DNA from: Laterigemmans sp052161645
GTDB lineage: Bacteria; Planctomycetota; Planctomycetia; Pirellulales; Pirellulaceae
Direction: 5' to 3' (one strand)
DNA length: 64,000 nt
NCBI GenBank assembly: GCA_052161645.1
Contig: CP197414.1
This document shows, one piece after another, positions 54,108 through 61,379 of this stretch (positions within the stretch are counted from its first letter, which is position 1; each line of letters starts with the position of its first letter). The translations under genes were made by a program, and so were the position numbers. The notes under the pieces were generated by a model. The model was given only the letters and a program-made list of their open reading frames with translations, was not told the DNA's origin and searched no databases.

Positions 54108-55982
54108 ATGGACAACACGCCGGAAACCGTCTTGGTGCGACGCCCACAACGCTGGGATCAACCGCTTGATGCGGCGATGTCGGCGGATGATGTTTCCTGG
54201 TTGCGCACCCGCAATCCGTTTGCCGCGATGCGTGACGACGCCTTTCCCCGCGCCACCCCGCTGCGGGGTATTCTCCAACATGACTGTCGGATTCGACGCT
54301 GTGCCCGCGGAGAAATAATTGTTCGCGAGGGAGACTACGGAAACAGTGCCTTCCTGGTCTTAGCGGGGGGCGTGCGGGTTTCAGTCGATCGTTTGCCGCC
54401 GGAGTTGCTCGGTCGGCCAATACCGCAAAAGCAGAGCTGGCGAAGTGCCGTGGCCCAGCTCTGGCGGCGGCCGCGTCTGGCCGAGGTGCGATCTCCGGAG
54501 GCGGTTTCCGGGAATGTCAACACTCGGATTGATGCCAGCGATGACAATCCCACAATTTTCCTGCAAGACTTTCCCGGTGTTTTTCAAAAGCACCGCAGTT
54601 TGAGTCTCGGCCCGGGGGAGTTGTTTGGCGAAGTCGCCGCCATGTATCGCACGCCGCAAACCGCAACCGTGGTTGCTGAGGAAGAGGCCACCATCGTGGA
54701 GATTCGTTGGCAAGGTTTGCGGCTGCTGCGGCGGGATGCGGTGTTCGCCGAACAGCTAGAGCAACACTATCGTGCTCATTGGTTGGTGCCCCACTTGCGA
54801 GAGACGCCGCTGTTGAGGTTCATGCCGGAGGAGGCGCTGCGAAAGGTGGCGGATGCCACTTTGCTGCGTTCTTACGGCCGCATGGAGTGGAACTTAGACT
54901 ATCGCAACATTCGTCGTTTGCCGGTGGCTGAGCAAATCGAGCAAGAGCCGCTGATTGCCATCGAAGGTAATCTGCCGACGGAATTGATTTTGATCCGCAC
55001 CGGATTTGCCCGCGTCAGTCAACAGCATGGCAGCGGGCACCAGACAACCTCCTATCTCGGTAAGGGGCACACGTTCGGATTTGCCGAGATTGCTCACAAT
55101 GCAACCCGTGTCACGGGGACGCCCCCCTGCGCCTTGCATCACTCGCTCCGCAGCGTCGGCTTTGTGGATACGCTGCAGATTCCCATCGAGACGGTGGCTG
55201 AGTACATCTTGCCCTATGTTCGCCGGGGTGAAATTCAGCTTGCCGCCAAGCAGCCGAAGGTTGCCGAGCAGCCGGTGGAGAAAGGGAAAAAGCCAAGCCG
55301 TTCGGTCGCGACGGCTGCGGTTAAAGGGACTGACGAGATTGACGAGATTGACGAGATTGACGAAGAGCGACGCTCGGCCCGGCGGGAAAAACCGGGCGAG
55401 TATTCCGGCGAAGTTGTCGATGAACCCAACCAGCATGTCGACACCGGCTTGTTGGAATTCTTGGTGCAGGAAAGACTGACCAACGGGCGGCAAACCATGG
55501 TCATCGACTTGGAACGTTGCACCCGCTGCGATGATTGCGTGAAGGCTTGCGCGACGACCCATGATGGCAACCCGCGGATGACGCGGAGCGGACCGATTCA
55601 CGATTCATTGATGTTTGCCCAAGCCTGCATGCACTGCACCGATCCGGTTTGCATGATTGGTTGTCCCACCGGCGCGCTGGCCCGAGACGAAGCGAACGGG
55701 ACGGTGCGAGTCGAGGAACCGATTTGCATTGGTTGTGGCACTTGCGCGTCGGCTTGTCCCTATGAAAACATCAGCATGGTGGAGATTCAAGATGCCGAGG
55801 GGCGTGCTTACCAGGACGCCGGCAGCGGGCTGCCGATCTTAAAAGCGACAAAATGTGACCTTTGCCAGACGCAACCCGCCGGTCCCGCCTGCTTGAATGC
55901 TTGTCCTCACGATGCGCTCGCGCGGTTGGATCTTAGTCATCTCGGTCCGCTCGACGCTTGGTTGGGGAGGCGTCGGGGGTGA
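54108..55982 (+). CDS. Dual cNMP-binding-like domain / four [4Fe-4S] ferredoxin protein
   Basis: The 624-residue protein joins two CRP-like cyclic-nucleotide-binding domains with an iron-sulfur subunit of the DmsB/HybA type. The first binding domain shows GEIIVREGDYGNSAFLVLAG and LGPGELFGEVAAMYRTPQTA (about 75-230). The second is around residues 240-400, with LIRTGFARVSQQ and KGHTFGFAEI. An acidic linker with DEI x3 (9-bp tandem repeat) follows. The Fe-S part has 16 Cys in four groups (CTRCDDCVKAC, CMHCTDPVCMIGC, CIGCGTCASAC, CDLC with CLNAC), enough for four [4Fe-4S] clusters. ATG 54108 was preferred over an upstream GTG. The stop overlaps the membrane gene by one base. It may pass electrons to it under nucleotide control. 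Confidence 0.85.
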   Translation: MDNTPETVLVRRPQRWDQPLDAAMSADDVSWLRTRNPFAAMRDDAFPRATPLRGILQHDCRIRRCARGEIIVREGDYGNSAFLVLAGGVRVSVDRLPPELLGRPIPQKQSWRSAVAQLWRRPRLAEVRSPEAVSGNVNTRIDASDDNPTIFLQDFPGVFQKHRSLSLGPGELFGEVAAMYRTPQTATVVAEEEATIVEIRWQGLRLLRRDAVFAEQLEQHYRAHWLVPHLRETPLLRFMPEEALRKVADATLLRSYGRMEWNLDYRNIRRLPVAEQIEQEPLIAIEGNLPTELILIRTGFARVSQQHGSGHQTTSYLGKGHTFGFAEIAHNATRVTGTPPCALHHSLRSVGFVDTLQIPIETVAEYILPYVRRGEIQLAAKQPKVAEQPVEKGKKPSRSVATAAVKGTDEIDEIDEIDEERRSARREKPGEYSGEVVDEPNQHVDTGLLEFLVQERLTNGRQTMVIDLERCTRCDDCVKACATTHDGNPRMTRSGPIHDSLMFAQACMHCTDPVCMIGCPTGALARDEANGTVRVEEPICIGCGTCASACPYENISMVEIQDAEGRAYQDAGSGLPILKATKCDLCQTQPAGPACLNACPHDALARLDLSHLGPLDAWLGRRRG

Positions 55983-56791
55983 TGCAATTCCGCAAACGAC
56001 GACGACTGGCAATCCTGATTACGCTCGCGGCTTGCGGTCTATTTGCCGCTGGGCACTGGATGATTTCCAACCGCTTGGGGCATGCCAGTTATTATTCGGG
56101 GGGCGCGCTGTTGGCCTGCGTTTGCATCTTGATGCTGTTCGGTGCTCGCAAACGTTTGCCGATGTTGCCGCTGTTGACAGTTTCGATATGGACCCAAGTT
56201 CACATTTACACCGGCCTCTTCTCGCTGGCTGTCTACGGCTTGCATGTACCCCGGTTACTGGCCAACGGGTTATTTGAGGGGGGGCTTTCGATCTTGTTTT
56301 TGAGCGTGGCCCTGAGTGGTCTCTATGGTGTTTATATCAGCCGCGTTGCACCGCGAAAGATGAACGCGGTGCCGGGTGAGTTTCGTTTTGATCGCTTTCC
56401 TTGGCACCGGCAACGTTTGGCCGAGGGAGCCAGCGAAGTGTTGGATGGTTTGGAGGTTTCCTTAGCGTCTCCCGTCTTGGCCGCTTTCTATCGCGATCGC
56501 TTGCAACCGTTTTTTTCCAGTCCTGTGCCGATCGGGTTTCTGGTGTTGCCCAACAGTTGGCGGCGTCAGCGATTGTTGCACGGATTGCGCGAGCTCGACC
56601 GATATCTCAGTGACCAAACGCAGGCTGCCGCGGGGCAATTGGCCGCCTTGGTGCGGAAGCGTGACGAGCTTGATTTCCATTATGCCTTGCAATTCCGATT
56701 GCGTGTTTGGGTGGCTTTGCACGCCGTGCTCTCCACGGTGTTGCTCGGATGGTGTTTGGTGCATGTTGCCATGGTCTTAACCTTTGTTTAA
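55982..56791 (+). CDS. His-rich integral membrane protein (probable heme b electron carrier)
   Basis: The 269-residue protein has four or five hydrophobic segments. His residues sit within or at the ends of these: AAGHWMISNRLGHASYY, WTQVHIYTGLFSLAVYGLHV, VWVALHAVLSTVLLGWCLVH. Such paired His in helices are typical of di-heme b membrane anchors that link quinones or Fe-S proteins across the membrane. I do not recognise a named family. The start ATG 55982 shares one base with the upstream TGA. A positively charged N-terminus (MQFRKRRRLAI) suggests a cytoplasmic N-terminus. The decaheme gene follows after 43 bases, so all three are probably one complex. Confidence 0.72.
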   Translation: MQFRKRRRLAILITLAACGLFAAGHWMISNRLGHASYYSGGALLACVCILMLFGARKRLPMLPLLTVSIWTQVHIYTGLFSLAVYGLHVPRLLANGLFEGGLSILFLSVALSGLYGVYISRVAPRKMNAVPGEFRFDRFPWHRQRLAEGASEVLDGLEVSLASPVLAAFYRDRLQPFFSSPVPIGFLVLPNSWRRQRLLHGLRELDRYLSDQTQAAAGQLAALVRKRDELDFHYALQFRLRVWVALHAVLSTVLLGWCLVHVAMVLTFV

Positions 56792-56834
56792 TGCTTTTCA
56801 TTTGCTTTGCTCTCAGAGAATCTAGTGAGCCGCT

Positions 56835-58736
56835 GTGCGAAACCGAGAGTTGCCGATACCGACGCCGCCCGCTGGAGATCGCCCTGGCGATTTCTGGCTT
56901 TGCGGTCGAGCTGAGTGCGGTGAGGCCTGTCCGGGTGGTCCCCGCGTTGATGGATCGTGTGGGGCCAGCGGTGAGAAATGTCGCCCCCGTCGGAGTTGGG
57001 TGGGACGTCGGCGGGCGGCTCGCAACGCCTGTTTGGTGATTGCCGCTGGAATTACCTTGTTGGCGATTGGTGGCCCATGGCGGCGCGAGTTTTTGGCTCC
57101 GGGGCCACTGACGCAACCGCATGCTCAAATTCTCAGCGGCCAACTGCGTAACGATCGCTGTGCCGCTTGCCATCCCGCCGCTCGTGGCAGTTTGGCCAGC
57201 TGGTTTGGAACTGGACAAGTCGGGCATGCCAGCGTATCTCAAAATAGCTTATGCGTTGCATGCCATCACGCAACCATTTCGCCCCAGCGTCAAAACTTGG
57301 CTCATAATCTAACCACTCAGGAACTCGCGGCGGTTTCTGCCAGTCAAGTCTTTGCCAGCTTGCAGCTTGCTAGTCATCATCCAGAAACAAAGGATTCCGT
57401 CGACCAAACATCCACTTCGGGATCTTGGTTGGCTAGTCTGCGGCGACCCGCTTTTCAGCTCGATGATGTCGCCTGTGCCGCTTGTCATCGCGAGCATCGC
57501 GGCAGCATGGCAGATTTGTCTTGGCTCACCAACAAGCAATGTCAGAGTTGTCACCAGGACCAGTTTGAGAGTTTTTCTCAGGGGCATCCCGAGTTTGCCG
57601 ATTGGCCTTATCGGCGTGGTGGACAAGTCGCTTTTAATCATGCCACGCATCAGCAAAAACATTTCGGTCAACAAAATCAAGTTTTTGATTGTCGCGGTTG
57701 TCACGCTATGCAAGCCGACGGTACATTGGCCCGGGTGGCCTCTTATGAATCGAACTGCGCATCGTGTCATGACAAGCCGCTAAAGTTGCAAGCTGGCCAG
57801 GGACTCAGCTTGCTCGCCTTGCCAACGCTTGATCTTGAACCGCTCGGCGATGAAGCGTTGAATTTGGCAGAGGGTGGGCAGATGTGGCCCGAGTTGGCGA
57901 CCGGTGTTGATCGCCTTGATTTGCCCGTGATCACGCGGATGCTGTTGCAACGTGATGAAGCGGTGAAAGCCGGTTTGGATGTCATCGATCAAGCTGGCGA
58001 GCAGATATTTAGCGAGCCACCAAGTCGCGAGCAGATGGAGGCCAGCAAGGTGTTGGCTCGTGCCATGCATGATTTGACGTTGCAGTTCGCGGCGAATCCG
58101 CAGGCAGCGATCAAGCAACGGCTGCCGCCCGAGTTGGCTGCCAAATTGGTCGAGCAATTATCGCCACAACTTGTCGCCACCGCTTATCAACTCTGGTTTC
58201 AGCCAACGGGAGATCGAAATGCGAATCCCTCTACGTTTGAGCCTGCCACGATGTTGCCGGCCGGTGGATGGTATCGCGATGACCGCAAACTGGCGATCCA
58301 TTATCGTGGCGCGGGGCATGCGGACCGCACTCTGCAATCAGTCTGCGAACTGGCCAAGTCGCCTGAGTTGAGCGGTGCCGAACAGGCCGAGTTGCAAGCG
58401 ATCCCGGCGGTGGCCGCTTGTTTGGTCTGTCATCCAGGTGTGCAGGCGGGAGTCAGCAGCAGCTGGTTGGCCCGCCGCAGCGACCACGGCCAACGTACTT
58501 TTACCAAGTTTTCACATCAGCCCCATCTGAACATTCAAGCTTTAGCTGATTGCCAGCAGTGTCATCAGGTGCAGAGCTTGGCGGCGGACGATTCGGAGCA
58601 CGCGTTGCATCCTAACGTGGACTTTAAACCGTTGCATCGCGCGACCTGTGTGCAGTGTCATCGACCGTCTGCCGCCGGAGACGCATGTGTTCAATGCCAT
58701 CGCTATCACGTCGATCCGCCGCAACGCGGATTGTAG
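56835..58736 (+). CDS. Ten-heme cytochrome c, membrane-anchored
   Basis: The 633-residue protein has ten CxxCH motifs: CAACH, CVACH, CAACH, CQSCH, CRGCH, CASCH, CLVCH, CQQCH, CVQCH and CVQCH. The first six are in the N-terminal half and the last four in the C-terminal 110 residues, with a heme-free region of about 200 residues between. A hydrophobic anchor (about 63-82, NACLVIAAGITLLAIG) follows a Cys-rich cytoplasmic N-terminus. Many distal His are available for bis-His ligation (HQQKHFG, HREHRGS). The start is GTG 56835. The stop codon TAG lies inside the first copy of the 29-bp repeat. It is the likely periplasmic end of the electron path that begins at the Fe-S protein. Confidence 0.87.
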   Translation: MRNRELPIPTPPAGDRPGDFWLCGRAECGEACPGGPRVDGSCGASGEKCRPRRSWVGRRRAARNACLVIAAGITLLAIGGPWRREFLAPGPLTQPHAQILSGQLRNDRCAACHPAARGSLASWFGTGQVGHASVSQNSLCVACHHATISPQRQNLAHNLTTQELAAVSASQVFASLQLASHHPETKDSVDQTSTSGSWLASLRRPAFQLDDVACAACHREHRGSMADLSWLTNKQCQSCHQDQFESFSQGHPEFADWPYRRGGQVAFNHATHQQKHFGQQNQVFDCRGCHAMQADGTLARVASYESNCASCHDKPLKLQAGQGLSLLALPTLDLEPLGDEALNLAEGGQMWPELATGVDRLDLPVITRMLLQRDEAVKAGLDVIDQAGEQIFSEPPSREQMEASKVLARAMHDLTLQFAANPQAAIKQRLPPELAAKLVEQLSPQLVATAYQLWFQPTGDRNANPSTFEPATMLPAGGWYRDDRKLAIHYRGAGHADRTLQSVCELAKSPELSGAEQAELQAIPAVAACLVCHPGVQAGVSSSWLARRSDHGQRTFTKFSHQPHLNIQALADCQQCHQVQSLAADDSEHALHPNVDFKPLHRATCVQCHRPSAAGDACVQCHRYHVDPPQRGL

Positions 58737-58787
58737 AGCGATTGTCCCCAATCGCTTGATTGTAGAGCGATTGTCCCCAATCGCTTG
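58730..58787 (+). repeat. Two tandem 29-bp hairpin repeats
   Basis: Two identical 29-bp units at 58730-58758 and 58759-58787 each begin ATTGTAGAGCGATTG and form a hairpin, AGCGATTG with CAATCGCT. The first unit supplies the stop codon of the decaheme gene. The units share TTGTAGA at one end, TGTCC in the centre and TTG at the other end with the 30-bp units that follow, in opposite orientation. Confidence 0.9.
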
Positions 58788-58800
58788 CAGTCTGTACTCT

Positions 58801-58990
58801 CAAACAGCTGAGGACAGCGGTTCTACAAAGCAAACAGCTGAGGACAGCGGTTCTACAAAGCAAACAGCTGAGGACAGCGGTTCTACAAAGCAAACAGCTG
58901 AGGACAGCGGTTCTACAAAGCAAACAGCTGAGGACAGCGGTTCTACAAAGCAAACAGCTGAGGACAGCGGTTCTACAAAGAAAACAGCTG
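58801..58990 (-). repeat. Six perfect 30-bp tandem repeats plus a partial copy
   Basis: Six identical 30-bp units run from 58801 to 58980 (each starts CAAACAGCTGAGGACAGC), followed by ten bases of a seventh (58981-58990). Read on the minus strand each unit starts CTTTGTAGAACCGCTGTCC and contains the small hairpin GCTG-TCCT-CAGC. The unit length divisible by three gives open frames on both strands, but no spacers, start signal or codon pattern support a gene. The array lies between the convergent ends of the decaheme gene and gluQ. Confidence 0.92.
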
Positions 58991-59001
58991 TGCTGGTGAT
59001 G

Positions 59002-59943
59002 TTACGACACCCACTGTTCTCCGGGAGTCACTGGCTGGAGGGGAATCTTAGACCACGAGAAATTAGCCAACAGATCTGCCGGTGTGCAAGCTTGCTGCTC
59101 GGCTAACAGGCCGCTGGAAAAAGCACACCAGCCGATGATCGCTTGGGGTGTGACTCCCTGCTCGCGATACCAACTCAGCCGCGTGTCACCATGGCGTTTG
59201 GCGAGGCGGCGACCGTCGGGGCCGACGACCAGTGGTACATGGGCGAACTCGGGTGCGGGCAGCCCCAACGCGCGGTACAGTTCCAGCTGGCGGAAAGTGC
59301 TGAGCAGTAAATCATCTCCGCGGACGACTTGCGTCACCTCCATCGCAGCATCGTCGACGACGACGGCTAATTGATAAGCGGCTTGTCCCCCTTTACGAGT
59401 TACCGGAAAGTCGCCCAGCTGTCGCGCGGGTGAGAGCGTCTGAGGACCTCGCAGTAAATCGATGAATTCAAAGGTCTCAGCGCTACTGCGGAACCGCCAA
59501 CAGAATTGATCGGCAGGTGGGAGGGGGTGACCAGCTTGCCATGCCGCGCAGGTGCCTGGATACAAAGGTCCTTCTTCACCCGCATGAGGCGCCGAGGCGG
59601 CGGCCGCGATGTCGGTGCGGCTGCAAACGCAGGGATAGACCAAATCGGCATCAATCAATTGGCGAAGCGCGGTGTCGTAAGACTTGACTCGCTCGGTTTG
59701 CAGATAAGGTGTCGACGGGCCGCCGATGTCGGGACCCTCATCCCAATCGAGGCCAAGCCAATGCAAGTCGTCGATCGCTTGTTGCGTGGCCCAAGGTTTT
59801 ACCCGTGGTGAGTCAATGTCTTCGATCCGCAAGATCACTCGACCGCCGGCGGAGCGGGCGGCTAGCCAGGCGAGCAGATAAGTGCGGGCGTTGCCCAAGT
59901 GTTGGGCCCCGGTGGGGCTCGGGGCCAGCCTGCCAACGACCAT
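59002..59943 (-). CDS. gluQ: Glutamyl-queuosine tRNA(Asp) synthetase
   Basis: The 313-residue protein is a truncated GluRS paralogue of the YadB/GluQ type, which attaches glutamate to the queuosine base at position 34 of tRNA(Asp). It has the HIGH-like signature LAPSPTGAQHLGN, IEDIDSPR and the zinc-site elements CVCSRTDI with YPGTCAAW. The KMSKS-like block is GRRLAKRHG, and the anticodon-binding domain of GluRS is absent. The start is ATG 59943, which overlaps the TAA of asnS (TAATG); upstream in-frame residues have no family match. Coupled translation with asnS is likely. No odd changes are visible in the catalytic core. Confidence 0.9.
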   Translation of the reverse strand: MVVGRLAPSPTGAQHLGNARTYLLAWLAARSAGGRVILRIEDIDSPRVKPWATQQAIDDLHWLGLDWDEGPDIGGPSTPYLQTERVKSYDTALRQLIDADLVYPCVCSRTDIAAAASAPHAGEEGPLYPGTCAAWQAGHPLPPADQFCWRFRSSAETFEFIDLLRGPQTLSPARQLGDFPVTRKGGQAAYQLAVVVDDAAMEVTQVVRGDDLLLSTFRQLELYRALGLPAPEFAHVPLVVGPDGRRLAKRHGDTRLSWYREQGVTPQAIIGWCAFSSGLLAEQQACTPADLLANFSWSKIPLQPVTPGEQWVS

Positions 59944-61337
59944 TAGAAATCGGCATTTCCGGGGGTTCGCGGGATGGGAATACAGTCGCGAATGTTGGCC
60001 ATTCCCGTAATGTATTGAATGACCCGCTCCAGCCCCAGACCGAAGCCCGCGTGGGGAACGGTGCCGAAACGACGGAGATCGACATACCACCAATAATCTT
60101 GTTCGCTGAGGCCCTGTTCGGTCATCCTACTGAGCAACACATCGAGCCGTTCCTCACGCTGGCTGCCGCCAATGATCTCTCCCACGCCGGGGACCAGCAC
60201 ATCCATGCCGCGAACCGTCTTTTCGTCCTCATTTACTCGCATGTAAAAGGGTTTAATCGAGGCTGGGTAATCGGTCAGAATCACCGGGCCGCCAACGTGT
60301 TGTTCGGTTAAGAACTTCTCGTGCTCGGCTTGCAGATCGTTGCCCCACTGGACAGGGTACTCCCACTGCTTGCCCGATTTTTCCAGGATTTCAACCGCCG
60401 CGGTATAGGTCATGTGGGTGAAAGGTTTTTCCACGACCGCGCGAATTTGATCGATCTTACCTTTTTCGATTCTTTGATCGAAAAACTCTAGATCCTCGCC
60501 TCCCTGTTCCAAGCAATCTCGAAACACATGTTTGAGAAACCGCTCGGCCAGTTGCATATTATCGTGCAAATCAAAGAATGCCGCTTCGGGTTCAATCATC
60601 CAGAACTCGGCCAAGTGCCGGGTGGTGTTGGAGTTCTCAGCGCGAAACGTGGGGCCAAAGGTATAAACTCGTCCCAACGCGGTGGCGAAAATCTCGGCCT
60701 CTAACTGGCCGCTGACAGTCAAAAATGCGGGACGGTCAAAGAAATCATATTGATAGTTAACCGGTCCACCCGACTTTGCCAGCCTTTCCAAATCAAGGCT
60801 GGTGACTCGGAACATCTCACCAGCGCCTTCGCAATCACTGGCCGTGATGATGGGCGTCTGCACATAACGGAACGATTCACCACGATAGAATTCGTGGATT
60901 GACGCGCAGACCAGATCACGGATGCGGGCGATCGCACCGAATGTGTTGGTGCGGGGGCGCAAGTGTGCCCACTCGCGGAGTTTCTCAAAACTGTGTCGCT
61001 TTTTTTGCAGCGGATACGTTTCTGGATCGGCCCAGCCTAGCACTCGCACCGACGTGGCGTGCAGCTCGGTGGCTTGCCCGGCGGCTGGCGATTCCTTGAT
61101 TTCACCTGCCACCACCACGCTGCAACCAACGGTTAAATGTTTAATTTCCGTTTCGTAATTGGCCAACTCGCCAGCGGCGACCGCTTGTAGATTTCCGAAA
61201 CAGCTACCGTCGTTAATCTCCAAAAAGCTGAAACCTCCTTTGGAATCGCGGCGGGTGCGGATCCAACCGCGAACTTCCACGGTTTGACCGATGGCATCAG
61301 CCTGACACGCCTTGTCAATCAACATCCACTGCATCAT
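59943..61337 (-). CDS. asnS: Asparaginyl-tRNA synthetase
   Basis: This 464-residue class IIb aminoacyl-tRNA synthetase charges tRNA(Asn). The N-terminal OB-fold anticodon-binding domain has VEVRGWIRTRRDSKGGFSFL. The catalytic part shows motif 2 (FGPTFRAENSNTTRHLAEFW) and motif 3 (GFGLGLERVIQYITGMANIR), and its C-terminus is CIPIPRTPG. The length is normal. ATG 61337 and ATG 61334 are both possible starts. Stop and gluQ start overlap. The NRAMP-like gene ends 42 bases upstream on the same strand. Presence of AsnRS suggests direct tRNA(Asn) charging in this organism. Confidence 0.95.
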   Translation of the reverse strand: MMQWMLIDKACQADAIGQTVEVRGWIRTRRDSKGGFSFLEINDGSCFGNLQAVAAGELANYETEIKHLTVGCSVVVAGEIKESPAAGQATELHATSVRVLGWADPETYPLQKKRHSFEKLREWAHLRPRTNTFGAIARIRDLVCASIHEFYRGESFRYVQTPIITASDCEGAGEMFRVTSLDLERLAKSGGPVNYQYDFFDRPAFLTVSGQLEAEIFATALGRVYTFGPTFRAENSNTTRHLAEFWMIEPEAAFFDLHDNMQLAERFLKHVFRDCLEQGGEDLEFFDQRIEKGKIDQIRAVVEKPFTHMTYTAAVEILEKSGKQWEYPVQWGNDLQAEHEKFLTEQHVGGPVILTDYPASIKPFYMRVNEDEKTVRGMDVLVPGVGEIIGGSQREERLDVLLSRMTEQGLSEQDYWWYVDLRRFGTVPHAGFGLGLERVIQYITGMANIRDCIPIPRTPGNADF

Positions 61338-61379
61338 TGAGACTTTCGAGAAGAGGGGCGGACCATTTTTGCCGCATGA

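Noticed and set aside
58801..58980. Possible CRISPR array
   Set aside because: The six units are directly adjacent with no spacers, and no cas gene is near.
58648..59106. Open frames on both strands across the 30-bp array (QTAEDSGSTK and LCRTAVLSCL repeats)
   Set aside because: The unit length is a multiple of three, so frames stay open by necessity; there is no start signal, and the frames run into the decaheme and gluQ genes.
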